A DNA stretch of 64,000 nucleotides from Croceivirga sp009797885 (GTDB lineage: Bacteria; Bacteroidota; Bacteroidia; Flavobacteriales; Flavobacteriaceae). Positions 16,748 through 26,761 of the stretch are shown one piece after another (position 1 is the first letter of the stretch; every line of letters begins with the position of its first letter). A program made the position numbers and the translations under genes. The stretch spans positions 3,162,001 through 3,226,000 of the forward strand of contig AP035880.1 of assembly GCA_045866215.1 (NCBI GenBank), written 5' to 3'. The notes under the pieces were generated by a model. The model made no database searches. It was not told the origin of the DNA and saw only the letters and a program-made list of their open reading frames with translations.

Positions 16748-19700
16748 ATGAATGTAAAGAAATTGTTTGGGGCCTTTGTTGTTTTGCTTTGCGCAACGGC
16801 ATTTTTACAGGCCCAGGAAAAAACGGTCACTGGTAACGTGGTGGACCAAGCCGGTTTTCCGTTACCGGGGGTAAACATTATTGTCGAGGGCACTACCATT
16901 GGTACCCAAACCGATTTTGATGGAAATTATGCAATCAATGTTGCAGAGGGACAGGCCCTCCTATTTACCTATATAGGACAAAAAACGGAGCGAAGGGTAG
17001 TTGGGGCTGCCAATACCATAAATGTTCAAATGGAAGAGGATGCCCAAGCCCTGGATGAGGTGATTGTAACCGCGTATGGTACTACTACCAAGGAGGCCTT
17101 CACGGGTTCGGCCAGCGTTGTGGGTGCTGAGGATTTGGCCATAAGGAATGTTACATCCCCCATAGCGGCCATAGAAGGTCGGGCAACAGGTGTTCAGTTT
17201 ACATCCACAAATGGACAACCTGGTTCAACACCAAGTATTGTAATTCGGGGTGTGGGAACACTGAACGGTGATACCGATCCCCTCTTCATTGTTGATGGTA
17301 TCCAATTCGAAGGTAATTTGAACACAATCAACCAGGAAGACATAGAATCCTTCACCATATTGAAAGATGCCGCTTCTACAGCCCTTTACGGTTCCAGGGC
17401 GGCAAACGGAGTGGTGATGATTACCACAAAAAGTGGTAATAGGGAAGGGGTGCAGGTAAATGCCTCCATGCAATATGGTCTGGTCACCAGAGCGGTTCCC
17501 CCATTTGATCGGATCGGTCCCCGGCAGTATTATGAGATCATGTGGGAAGCCTTAAAGAATTCCTCGGCAGGTGGCGGTGATCCCGCATTTGCCTCCGCGA
17601 ACATATACAATCAATTGGGATACAACCCGTTTAACGTACCCAATGACCAGATTGTGGGAACAGACGGCCGAATAAACCCGAACGCGCAGGTAATCTATCA
17701 GAGTTTGGATTGGTTTGATGTACTGGAGCAAACCGGGGTTAGACAGAATTACAATGTCAATATCTCCGCGGGAGGAGAGAACCATAAAGTATTCTTCTCC
17801 GCATCTTATCTGGATGAAGAAGGATTTGCGGTCACATCAAGTTTCGACAGGTTAACGACTCGGTTAAATGCCGAATTCGATGTCAATGAACGTATTACCA
17901 TGGGAGGTAGTGCCAACATTACCATTACAGAGGCTGTAGGGCCGAGTTCTGCAGGATTGAACAGTATTGTAAACCCTTTTGGCTTTGCCAACAATGTGGG
18001 TGCGATTTATCCTGTTTATGTGAACGATTTACAGGGTAACCTTGTAAGGGATGAATTCGGGGACCTTGTATTTGACAACGGTGAGGGTTTTGCTGAGTTC
18101 AATATCGGTTCTAGACCTATTAACCAAGGTCGTCATGCACTTCAAGAACTTCTTTTAAACGATGAACGCGATAGGGACAACACCTATGGATTCCGTTTTT
18201 TTGCGGATATCGAAATCCTGGATGGTCTTAACCTTAGGGTGAATTATGGTAGGGATATTAATGAAGAAATTGAGAAGGAGTATGAAAATGCGATCATTGG
18301 GGATGCTCAGCCCGATGGACGATATGGTGAAGAACGAGGCAGAAGAACGGTAGAGAACTTCAACCAAATCCTGACCTATATCAAGAGCTTTGGTAACCAC
18401 AACATAGACATCACGGCCGGGCATGAGAGCTTTGAGCGGATTTTTTCACAGAACGAAGGTTTGGCCACTGTGCAGGCATCCAATGGAATCTTTGAATTTG
18501 CCAACTTCTCAAATATTGTGGATTTGGATGGATTGACCACCGAAAAAGGCCTTGAGGGGTACTTTTTGAGGACCAACTATAACTTTGACAACAGGTACTA
18601 CTTAAGTGCCTCGGTCAGAAGGGATGGTTCATCGGTCTTTGACCGGGATACCAGATGGGGTACGTTCTACTCCGTGGGTGCTTCCTGGAGAATAGATCAA
18701 GAGACGTTTATGGAAAATGTATCTTGGGTCAATCAATTAAAACTAAGGGGTTCCTATGGTGAAGTTGGAAATGACGCCTTGGGTAGCATTAATACTGTAG
18801 GCGAATTTGTGGATGACTTTTTCATATCCCAACCTAGGTTCACCATCACTTCAAATGCCGCAGCTCCAGGTGCCATATTTACGGATTTAGGTAATCCGAA
18901 TTTAATATGGGAAACGTTGGAGAATTTTGATGTCGCATTGGAGTTTGCACTGTTCGACAATTTCCTGGAGGGCTCCGTGGAATACTATAAGCGGAACTCT
19001 TCCGATCTACTTATTAACTTACCCATAGCGCCAAGTAATGGAATAAACGAATTTCCTACAAATGCAGGAGATATGTTCAATTCCGGTTGGGAAATAGGAT
19101 TGACCACACATCTGGTTGATACGGGTGATTTTAGATGGGACCTTACCTTACAGGGTTCTACATTTAAGAATGAGATTACCAGTTTGCCGACTCCCTTCAT
19201 AGAAGATGAAGCACGATGGGCAGAGGGACGATCCCGATTTGATTTCTTTTTGTGGAGAACGGCCGGTGTTGATCCGGATAATGGGGACCAGTTGTTCCTA
19301 ATGTACGAACTTGATGAAAATGGGGAGAGCGTTCCCGTGTTGGATGGCAACGGAAATCAAATGACCACCAATGACTGGCAAGAAACGGAAAGGGCCTACA
19401 CAGGGGATACCTCCGTACCGGATCTTTTAGGCTCGGTTGCCAATAGCCTTACCTATAAAGGGTTTTCATTGGATGTCTTGATAACCTATGGTATTGGGGG
19501 TAAAGTCCTGGATAGGGGATATTTTGACATTATGCATAGCGGGTCTTTTGGAAGGGCACTTCACCCGGACATTATGAACGCTTGGAGACAGCCAGGGGAC
19601 ATCACCAGTGTACCTAGAATGGAAAATGGAAATCCTAACCTGGTCAGGGAATTGTCCGACAGATTTTTAACGGATGCATCATTTTGGTCCTTGAGAAATG

Positions 19701-19903
19701 TTAACCTTGGGTATACTTTCAACAATAAAATTTCAGAACAATTAGGACTCAATAGCCTGAGGGTTACACTAACAGGGGAAAATTTGTATCTTAAGAGTAA
19801 AAGAACAGGATTGGATCCCCAGTTTGAATTTGCAGGTGCACCTCAGGGTAATGACTTTAGCCCAGCAAGAATTATTTCCTTAGGTCTAAACGTATCATTC
19901 TAA
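16748..19903 (+). CDS. SusC/RagA-family TonB-linked outer-membrane transporter (pair 1)
   Basis: A 1051-residue outer-membrane active transporter that, with its SusD partner, imports oligosaccharides or peptides using TonB energy. A signal peptide (about 1-22, ending LQAQ) is followed by the CarboxypepD_reg-like domain (about 25-105, VTGNVVDQAGFPLPGVNI), the plug (about 115-230, with ALYGSRAANGVVMITTK), and a long beta-barrel ending in the typical terminal strand with Phe (LGLNVSF). The susD gene follows after 25 bp. No degradative enzyme is linked, so the substrate cannot be inferred; similar orphan pairs occur widely in flavobacteria. Confidence 0.94.
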   Translation: MNVKKLFGAFVVLLCATAFLQAQEKTVTGNVVDQAGFPLPGVNIIVEGTTIGTQTDFDGNYAINVAEGQALLFTYIGQKTERRVVGAANTINVQMEEDAQALDEVIVTAYGTTTKEAFTGSASVVGAEDLAIRNVTSPIAAIEGRATGVQFTSTNGQPGSTPSIVIRGVGTLNGDTDPLFIVDGIQFEGNLNTINQEDIESFTILKDAASTALYGSRAANGVVMITTKSGNREGVQVNASMQYGLVTRAVPPFDRIGPRQYYEIMWEALKNSSAGGGDPAFASANIYNQLGYNPFNVPNDQIVGTDGRINPNAQVIYQSLDWFDVLEQTGVRQNYNVNISAGGENHKVFFSASYLDEEGFAVTSSFDRLTTRLNAEFDVNERITMGGSANITITEAVGPSSAGLNSIVNPFGFANNVGAIYPVYVNDLQGNLVRDEFGDLVFDNGEGFAEFNIGSRPINQGRHALQELLLNDERDRDNTYGFRFFADIEILDGLNLRVNYGRDINEEIEKEYENAIIGDAQPDGRYGEERGRRTVENFNQILTYIKSFGNHNIDITAGHESFERIFSQNEGLATVQASNGIFEFANFSNIVDLDGLTTEKGLEGYFLRTNYNFDNRYYLSASVRRDGSSVFDRDTRWGTFYSVGASWRIDQETFMENVSWVNQLKLRGSYGEVGNDALGSINTVGEFVDDFFISQPRFTITSNAAAPGAIFTDLGNPNLIWETLENFDVALEFALFDNFLEGSVEYYKRNSSDLLINLPIAPSNGINEFPTNAGDMFNSGWEIGLTTHLVDTGDFRWDLTLQGSTFKNEITSLPTPFIEDEARWAEGRSRFDFFLWRTAGVDPDNGDQLFLMYELDENGESVPVLDGNGNQMTTNDWQETERAYTGDTSVPDLLGSVANSLTYKGFSLDVLITYGIGGKVLDRGYFDIMHSGSFGRALHPDIMNAWRQPGDITSVPRMENGNPNLVRELSDRFLTDASFWSLRNVNLGYTFNNKISEQLGLNSLRVTLTGENLYLKSKRTGLDPQFEFAGAPQGNDFSPARIISLGLNVSF

Positions 19904-19928
19904 TTCATAAATAAAAACTATAATCGTT

Positions 19929-21593
19929 ATGTCAAGCAAAATAAAATTCTTGTTATTCGCAGTCCTTGCGATTACCATGACATCTTGTGATGAGGATTTT
20001 CTGGAAAGGACGCCCACGGATGCCATATCTGCTTCTGAAGCACTTGCCAACGAAAACAATATGCAGCTTATTATTGACGGATTGCACCGTAGCCTGTTTT
20101 CCCAATCCCAAACCATTTTCAGCGGGGGTAGTACACAGCGGGCAGGTAACCATTATTGGGTGCCCCTGGGCGATCTTTTGAGTGGTGGGATCATTCATTC
20201 AGCAAACGCCAACAATTTGGGATGGCGGACGGAAATGCAATGGAACTCCCACACCCTGCCCACCTCTTTGACAAGTAGGATTTTATGGCACCATCGTTAC
20301 AATACCATATTGGGGGCCAATATCCTTATCAATAGAATTACGGAGGGAGTTGCAGACGGGAGTTTGGTGGAAACCAATACATTGAACGGGATTTTGGGCC
20401 AGGCCTATACCTATAGGGGATATGCCTACCTTTCATTGGTCCAGCACTATGCCAGGGGCTATTTGATCGGGAACCCTTCCTCAGATCCCGGTGTACCCTT
20501 ATTGTTTTCCTCTGAAGTGCCGTTTACCAGTGAGCCAAGATCGACGGTTCAGGAAGTCTATACTCAAATTGAATCTGATTTGAATTTAGCAATCACTACA
20601 TTTGAGAATGCCGGATTGGCAGCTCCCGGGGGTGGTGCCGGTGCAGCAGCTAAATCACAATTGAATGTGAATGTGGCCTACGGTCTCTTGGCCAGGACGC
20701 ACCTATCCAAAGGTGAGTGGCAAGCTGCTGCGGATGCCGCAGTGATGGCCCGTGAAGGTTATCCCTTGATGGGTGAAGCTGATTGGAAGTCTGGGTTTAA
20801 CACCAATGAACTTTCCGAGGTTATTTGGGGGAGTAATGTTATAGCCCCGGAGACCACATTTTTCCGTTCCTATTTTTACCTAATGAGCAATACATTCAAT
20901 GGTAGTCAGGTTAGGAACAACCCTAAAATTGCGGACCGAAGGGTGGTCGATGCCATTCCTGATACAGATTACAGAAAGGATGTATTTATTATCAATGCCC
21001 CCAATACCAATACTTCGGCCGCCAATAACCAAGGAGGTTTCGGCAACGATCCCAACTTTACGGATGAGGATGAGTTCAATGCCGCTGTGGATTCATTGAA
21101 TGCGGTCTATGGCATAACCACTCGTTTTAACCTGCATCCGTACATGCACTTTAAGATGAAGAATGCAAATCCTGGCTCCATCGATCCAGACGATGTAATC
21201 TATATGCGTTCTTCAGAGATGTATTTGATCGAAGCCGAAGCAATGGCCATGATGGGGGATATCCCCGGGGCACAGGAAGCGTTACGACCTCTGGGCGAGG
21301 AGCGTGATAGCGCATATGACGTTACCGTCTTTAATACGCAAGAGGCCATGATGGATCATATTAAGTTCCAGCGACGTGTAGAGTTATGGGGCGAAGGTTT
21401 TGGATATACCGATCACATACGATGGGACGAAGGAATCGATCATGAGGCAGATGGTGGATCGGGAGCTTCCGCAGTACTCTATCAAGAGGCGTACCAAGTG
21501 GAAAGGCCTTCTGTGAACGATGATTGGATTTTTAAAATTCCGCAACAGGAAATTGATGCCAATCCAAATTTGACCCCAGCGGATCAGAACTAA
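19929..21593 (+). CDS. SusD/RagB-family surface lipoprotein (pair 1)
   Basis: A 554-residue substrate-binding lid lipoprotein for the SusC transporter encoded 25 bp upstream. The lipoprotein signal ends at Cys20 (AITMTSCDED). The N-terminal region LERTPTDAISASEALANENN and the TPR-like helices (RGYAYLSLVQHYARGY, AYGLLARTHLSKGEWQAAADA) are typical of SusD. The C-terminal part holds RRVELWGEGFGYTDHIRW, the family's conserved late motif. A strong terminator follows at 21623. It acts at the cell surface; the ligand is unknown. Confidence 0.93.
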   Translation: MSSKIKFLLFAVLAITMTSCDEDFLERTPTDAISASEALANENNMQLIIDGLHRSLFSQSQTIFSGGSTQRAGNHYWVPLGDLLSGGIIHSANANNLGWRTEMQWNSHTLPTSLTSRILWHHRYNTILGANILINRITEGVADGSLVETNTLNGILGQAYTYRGYAYLSLVQHYARGYLIGNPSSDPGVPLLFSSEVPFTSEPRSTVQEVYTQIESDLNLAITTFENAGLAAPGGGAGAAAKSQLNVNVAYGLLARTHLSKGEWQAAADAAVMAREGYPLMGEADWKSGFNTNELSEVIWGSNVIAPETTFFRSYFYLMSNTFNGSQVRNNPKIADRRVVDAIPDTDYRKDVFIINAPNTNTSAANNQGGFGNDPNFTDEDEFNAAVDSLNAVYGITTRFNLHPYMHFKMKNANPGSIDPDDVIYMRSSEMYLIEAEAMAMMGDIPGAQEALRPLGEERDSAYDVTVFNTQEAMMDHIKFQRRVELWGEGFGYTDHIRWDEGIDHEADGGSGASAVLYQEAYQVERPSVNDDWIFKIPQQEIDANPNLTPADQN

Positions 21594-21622
21594 CGGTAAA
21601 GCATTAGTGTACTATATTTCTT

Positions 21623-21648
21623 AAAACCCTCCAATCGGAGGGTTTTTT
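21623..21648 (+). terminator. Rho-independent terminator of susCD pair 1
   Basis: AAAACCCTCC-AATC-GGAGGGTTTT forms a 10-bp stem with a tetraloop, followed by TT. It lies 30 bp after the susD stop. Confidence 0.9.
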
Positions 21649-21724
21649 GATAGCATTGACTTCACAAAAGGACATAAAAACAAAGACCAAGAGCAAAGAT
21701 TCAAAAGAGAAACTGGCAAGGAAC

Positions 21725-21916
21725 CGTTCGTCGGTATTTTGGCTAGCTGAAGTACTGAGTAACGCCTTCGAGGCCTTCAGAAATACCATACACAACTGTA
21801 TAAAACAATTGCAGGAATATTTTTACAAATGGCTCAAGACGTACAACTATGAACGTCCCTATGGAGGTTACGGAAACAGGGGGAAAAGACCTTTTAACAC
21901 CATTAAAAGTCCTTGA
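21725..21916 (+). pseudogene. Transposase remnant, IS481/IS3-like integrase C-terminus
   Basis: The frame ending at 21916 contains LQEYFYKWLKTYNYERPYGG and GKRPFNTI, which match the very C-terminal pattern of rve-type transposases (typically W-x5-YN-x-ERPHxGY...GxxP). The upstream part is eroded (FEAFRNTIHNCIKQL), and the DDE catalytic core is absent. It marks the left edge of the AT-rich natural-product region. Confidence 0.7.
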
Positions 21917-22142
21917 AAAATTGAATGACGTTACACGGCGTAAAGGGTAGTCATACAAGTTATGGCCAGCGTGCAATTTGAGGGAATAATCAATTATAGT
22001 CTAATGACATTCAATATTCTGTATGGATTTTATTCTTTCTCAATCGAAATATTCAACAAGATATTTTAGTATTTTAGGACTTGGCTGTTTATAATTGTTC
22101 AGGCCTTCAATTAAGTGGATTTAAATCAGAAAAATAGTAATC

Positions 22143-22997
22143 ATGACTTTGATTTACCATAAAGAAGCTTCTTGGGAAAAGGACTACATCTGTAAAGAAG
22201 TTTTTCAAGGAATGGAAACAATGGAATCTACTACTGAACAATTGTTGAATTTAAATTTTTTCTTAAAAAAAGAAGAATCTGATATTGTTTTAGCTTTTTC
22301 TTCAAATTATATTACCTATGAAGAAATTTTGAAAATAGTTAAACATTTAAAACCTAAGATTATTGTTCATTTATCAGATGAATACGGTACTAGAAGTGTT
22401 TATCAGAATTTAGCAAAATATACATGTTTATTACTAAGACAACATTATCACCCTTCATATTTGAACTTCTCAAATATTAAACTAATACCCTTGGGGTATG
22501 GTACCGGGATGTTAAATGGTCATCTTTCCAGCACAATTAAAATAAAGCCTATTTCTGAGAGGCGATTGAATTGGAGTTTTGTTGGGAATATGTATAAAGA
22601 AGATAGAGGTTATATGCTAGAAAGCATGCGTAGGATTCCCAATAATTTTTTCTCGGATAATATAGACATTGGAAAAATGAAAAGTATCTATCTTGATTCC
22701 ATTTTTGTTCCATGCGGCAGAGGTGGAGAAAAGCTTGATTGTTTCAGACTATATGAGGCTTCGATATGTGGTGCTATACCTATTGTGGTAGGGATCAATA
22801 GAGAGATTGAAGAAACATTTGTTTATGACAAAAAACCACCTTGGTTATTTGCCAGGAATTGGGAAGAAGGTTATGAAAAGTGTGTATTGCTATTGTCCCA
22901 AAAGGAAAAACTAATTAAACAGCAAAAAGAAATTCTTTTATGGTGGAGAAATACCAATAACGGTATCCATAAGGAGATTAGTAAATATTTGGGATGA
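22143..22997 (+). CDS. Exostosin-like glycosyltransferase
   Basis: A 284-residue protein resembling the exostosin/GT47-like C-terminal fold found in bacterial polysaccharide loci. The key signature is CFRLYEASICGAIPIVV near residues 200-217, the nucleotide-sugar-binding segment of this family, preceded by WSFVGNMYKEDRG and FVPCGRGG. There is no signal peptide or membrane segment, so it is probably cytoplasmic. It is low in GC and converges with the VKOR-type gene with a 3-bp gap. Because it borders the precursor/exporter locus it may glycosylate the peptide; a role in cell-surface glycans is the alternative. Confidence 0.7.
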   Translation: MTLIYHKEASWEKDYICKEVFQGMETMESTTEQLLNLNFFLKKEESDIVLAFSSNYITYEEILKIVKHLKPKIIVHLSDEYGTRSVYQNLAKYTCLLLRQHYHPSYLNFSNIKLIPLGYGTGMLNGHLSSTIKIKPISERRLNWSFVGNMYKEDRGYMLESMRRIPNNFFSDNIDIGKMKSIYLDSIFVPCGRGGEKLDCFRLYEASICGAIPIVVGINREIEETFVYDKKPPWLFARNWEEGYEKCVLLLSQKEKLIKQQKEILLWWRNTNNGIHKEISKYLG

Positions 22998-23000
22998 AAT

Positions 23001-24605
23001 TCACCAATTATGAATGTCAATATTTTTCTCAATTTTATCGATGGAATAGGTTTGGGATAGTAATCTATCGTTAAAAAAAATAGTAGGGGTAAATCTAATT
23101 TTATTATTGACCAACCAGTTGTAATGATGCTCCAATATGTTCGCAGACTTAGAACTTAAAGATGCATTCTCTTTCAAAACATGCGATTTTTGGATAATTT
23201 TTTTAGTTGAAAACCAAACAAATAAGACCTCTAAAAACCCATCCCTGTCAAAAAGATAATTTTCAACTAGTTTCAAGGACAATTCCAATTCTTCAGATTT
23301 CGATTTAACATCTACGTAAAAGATCATTCGAACTGAACAAAACAAAGGATGCTTTTTTACCAATTTATATATTTGGATAAAATCTTTGGAGCAAGCTCCA
23401 CAAAAAGGATTTATGGCAATAGTGAGTTTGTTTTTGGCTTCTGAACTTCCAACCAGGATTTCCGTTGTCTTAAAATCTAAATCATACTTATCCTGTTTGT
23501 TTTGAATAACTTCAAAAATCATGAGGTCATTTGTTAGTCTTTCATACTCATATTTGATTTTCTTTCGGTCTTCTAAATTGTTTGAAGTGTCCCTAATAAA
23601 AAGCCATAACAGACCACTCATAAAAAATATAAAGGCCGTTATATAAAACTCCTGAATTTCTATTGTCGCAAAATTGGCAGTTGTATAATAATAAAATGCC
23701 AAAGTTCCTTCAGACCACATAATCAAAACAAGAACAAGACAAAGAAAGCACCATTTTTTTAACTTGATACCTTGATAAAAAATTGACAGAAAAGTAATTG
23801 GTAATGCTAATAGAGATAGTAAAAACAGGACATTCAAGCCCCCATAAACGTTGTGCCTATCAGTTAAGCCAATCAACATCAGACAAATTAATGATCCTGA
23901 ATAATAAATTAAGCTTATATCTGTAAGTGAAAGCCAACTCGTAAGTTTTGATGCTTTAGAATCCAGCACAGCATTGCAATCCATCTTTGGAGTTATATGG
24001 CAAAATGCGTAATCAATATTGTTGTCGATCAATTTAGCGGCTAGCAATAATGACACATAAAATCCAATTGACTTCAGAATTAAATATGATACACCAAGAA
24101 TGGTGTTTAATTTAAATGCGGTAAAAAAAAGGCACAAGAACAACAAAACAAGTGAAAAAGAAACTCTCATTTTTACTAAAGTTTCTCGCCTTTTTTTCTT
24201 GTGATAATTCTCTTCTTGAAAAGAGGAACTACTATCGAGTAAAATCAAAATATCATTGTTCCATAAGGTCAAGAAATCATTTAATGATGTTGTTTCCCAT
24301 CCCGAAGAATGGGAGTATAAACTAATTTTATCATTTTCAATTTTATCAACTATTACTAAATTATCCTCCCTGTCCTTAGCGAGAAACGGTGTTTCTACCT
24401 GGGTTAGCTCTTCTTTACATATCCTAACACCTTTGTTTTTAACTGAAAAAAAAGACAAAACTCCAGAAACAGCATACAGAGAAGGGAAATCAGGATGCTC
24501 CAAAAGTGATTTGTTCAACGTGTGAAATGTCACTTTGATATTAATTAGTTTAAACAGCTCATGTATGCAACTGGATAAAGGATGTTTTTTTTCTTTCCAA
24601 AGCAT
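23001..24605 (-). CDS. C39-like / VKOR / thioredoxin fusion protein
   Basis: A 534-residue membrane protein with three parts. Residues 1 to about 125 resemble a C39 peptidase-like domain without a clear catalytic Cys/His pair. Residues about 145-310 form a multi-helix vitamin K epoxide reductase domain with loop cysteines at about 201 and 209 (FCHITPKMDC) and the active CxxC at about 285-288 (WCFLC). Residues about 370-534 form a thioredoxin/DsbA-like domain with CGAC near 400. Such fusions create disulfides in exported proteins, with quinone as the electron sink. Its ATG overlaps the stop of the exporter gene (TAATG). It should oxidise the four-cysteine peptide encoded next door. Confidence 0.85.
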   Translation of the reverse strand: MLWKEKKHPLSSCIHELFKLINIKVTFHTLNKSLLEHPDFPSLYAVSGVLSFFSVKNKGVRICKEELTQVETPFLAKDREDNLVIVDKIENDKISLYSHSSGWETTSLNDFLTLWNNDILILLDSSSSFQEENYHKKKRRETLVKMRVSFSLVLLFLCLFFTAFKLNTILGVSYLILKSIGFYVSLLLAAKLIDNNIDYAFCHITPKMDCNAVLDSKASKLTSWLSLTDISLIYYSGSLICLMLIGLTDRHNVYGGLNVLFLLSLLALPITFLSIFYQGIKLKKWCFLCLVLVLIMWSEGTLAFYYYTTANFATIEIQEFYITAFIFFMSGLLWLFIRDTSNNLEDRKKIKYEYERLTNDLMIFEVIQNKQDKYDLDFKTTEILVGSSEAKNKLTIAINPFCGACSKDFIQIYKLVKKHPLFCSVRMIFYVDVKSKSEELELSLKLVENYLFDRDGFLEVLFVWFSTKKIIQKSHVLKENASLSSKSANILEHHYNWLVNNKIRFTPTIFFNDRLLSQTYSIDKIEKNIDIHNW

Positions 24606-26758
24606 TACAACTGACTATTAACTAGTTGATAATAATGACCTTTATTTTTAATCAACTCGTCGTGATTTCCACTTTCAACAATCTTTCCTTTATGTAATAA
24701 GATTATTTGGTCCGAAGACTTAATTGTACTTAGCCTGTGGGCAATTATTACTACTGTTTTGTTCTTTATGGCTTTTGATAATTTCTCAATTATTATTTTT
24801 TCGTTTTTAGCATCCAATGAATTTGTTGCTTCATCTAAAAAGATATACTTGGAATTCTTATATATTGCTCTGGCAATTAACAAACGTTGTTTTTGCCCCT
24901 CACTTAGACCAACCCCTTCTAGACCTATTTTTGTGGAATAACCTAAGGGCAATGAATCAATCCAATCCTTTATGTTAGCAATATCAACGGAATACTCCAA
25001 TCTTTCGTAATCAATTGAATTTAAATTCTTCAAGATTATGTTGTTCAAGATGGTATCGTCAAAAATGTAATTGTCCTGCATTACTACACCACAGTTATCC
25101 CTCCAAAATGAATCTTGAATATATTTAAGTTTTTTCTTTCCAATTAAAATATCACCTTCAATGGGTTGGTATAATTTCAAAAGTAATTTCAATATGGTTG
25201 TTTTGCCGCTTCCGCTGCTGCCAACTATAGCGGTAATCTTATTGGACGGGATAGTTAAATTTATGTTATCTAGTATTTTTGGAGAATTCGGTCCGCCATA
25301 CTGAAAAGTTACATTTTTCATAGTGATATCACTGTTTTCATCAACATCGGTTAGAACAGCATTTTTGTCATGCGTATAATTGAAGACCTCTGTCAGCCTT
25401 TCTAAGCTTATTCTAGCATCTTGATAGGAATGTACTATTCCTATAAAGGAACTCAATGGAACCTGGATTTGCCCCATAATAAATTGAACAGCCAACATCA
25501 TTCCCAAGGTCATGTTTCCATTTATCACCTCTAACGCTACAAAAAGGCTAATCAACAGACCGGATAGGGTGTTGATTAGTGTTCCACCCGAGACCTGGAG
25601 CTCTTCCCAATAAAGTATTTTCTTTTCCAAGTAGTATTCTTTGGACTTCACATATTCCCATTCCCATCTTTTTTCTTTTTCGATGTTGTTCAAAATGATT
25701 TCACGAGCACCAAAGAACAATTGAAGAATTTTATTTTCACTCTGAGCTGTAATTTTGAAATTCTCATTGTCAAACTCTCTTCTTTTCTTCAGAAAGAGCA
25801 GCACCCAAACAACATAAATCGTGTTTCCAATAAAAAAAACGAAGAGTAATTTGATATTGTAGAACGCCAATATACCCGAATACATGATAAAATTAAATAG
25901 CGACACCAGAAGGGAAAATATAGAGTCATTTAAGAAACGTTCTATTCTAGAATTATCCGTTATTCGTTGAGTTATATCGCCAACCGTCTTTTGTTCAAAA
26001 AAGGTGAATGGCATTTGTAAGAGTTTTGATAAATAACCGATAATAAAAGAAAGACTTACCCTAAGACTCAAATGCAAAGAAACCCAAGATTGCATAAATG
26101 AAATAAATACATTCCCCATTGTGAGCATGAATTGGGCAAGTAAAACGATATAAATGAACTTTAGGTTATTACCCAGTATGCCAATGTCAACTATGGATTG
26201 AGTAAAGAAGGGAGTTAGTAAACTCGTTATACTTGAAAAAATAATGGCCATAAAAATTTGTATTATCAAATTTTTATGAGGCAAGAAGTATTTCAAAAAA
26301 TAGGTAAATGTCGCCCTGTTGTCTTCTTGATTTTCATAAAATGCGGGGGTTGGCTCCAATAATAGAACAAGACCACTTTTCTCGTCGCTACACCACTCTC
26401 TTTTAAATTCCTTTGCATGCATTTTTTTCTTCCCTTCTTCCGGATCAGCTATGAATACATGTGTTTTACTTGTTTTGTAAACAACCACAAAATGACTGTA
26501 CCTCCAATGGACAATGCAAGGCAGTGGCACCTTGTTCATTAAAGTACTTAAATCCACTCTTGTTCCTATTGAACTAAACCCAATACTCTCTGCTGCATGT
26601 GATATTCCCATTATGGAAACACCTTCACGATTTAAATAACATAGTTCCCTTAAACGACTTAAAGCTATCTCCTTACCATAAAAACTTGCAATCATTTTTA
26701 GACATGTTGGGCCACAGTCCATTTTGTCGTGTTGCTTGTATAGCTTAAAACTGGACAT
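24605..26758 (-). CDS. Peptidase C39-domain ABC exporter (leader-cleaving)
   Basis: A 717-residue bacteriocin-type ABC transporter that cuts double-glycine leaders and exports the core peptide. The N-terminal C39 peptidase has Cys15 (KMDCGPTCL), a His in YSHFVVV (near 91) and an Asp in IADPEEG, so the catalytic triad looks intact. Then come six transmembrane segments (about 165-440) and an ATPase with Walker A GSSGSGKTT (about 510), signature LSEGQKQR (an SEGQ variant of SGGQ), Walker B YIFLDEATNSLD, and the H-loop IIAHRLST. It overlaps the VKOR fusion gene by one base and follows the adaptor gene after 3 bp, forming one operon. Confidence 0.93.
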   Translation of the reverse strand: MSSFKLYKQHDKMDCGPTCLKMIASFYGKEIALSRLRELCYLNREGVSIMGISHAAESIGFSSIGTRVDLSTLMNKVPLPCIVHWRYSHFVVVYKTSKTHVFIADPEEGKKKMHAKEFKREWCSDEKSGLVLLLEPTPAFYENQEDNRATFTYFLKYFLPHKNLIIQIFMAIIFSSITSLLTPFFTQSIVDIGILGNNLKFIYIVLLAQFMLTMGNVFISFMQSWVSLHLSLRVSLSFIIGYLSKLLQMPFTFFEQKTVGDITQRITDNSRIERFLNDSIFSLLVSLFNFIMYSGILAFYNIKLLFVFFIGNTIYVVWVLLFLKKRREFDNENFKITAQSENKILQLFFGAREIILNNIEKEKRWEWEYVKSKEYYLEKKILYWEELQVSGGTLINTLSGLLISLFVALEVINGNMTLGMMLAVQFIMGQIQVPLSSFIGIVHSYQDARISLERLTEVFNYTHDKNAVLTDVDENSDITMKNVTFQYGGPNSPKILDNINLTIPSNKITAIVGSSGSGKTTILKLLLKLYQPIEGDILIGKKKLKYIQDSFWRDNCGVVMQDNYIFDDTILNNIILKNLNSIDYERLEYSVDIANIKDWIDSLPLGYSTKIGLEGVGLSEGQKQRLLIARAIYKNSKYIFLDEATNSLDAKNEKIIIEKLSKAIKNKTVVIIAHRLSTIKSSDQIILLHKGKIVESGNHDELIKNKGHYYQLVNSQL

Positions 26759-26761
26759 TGC

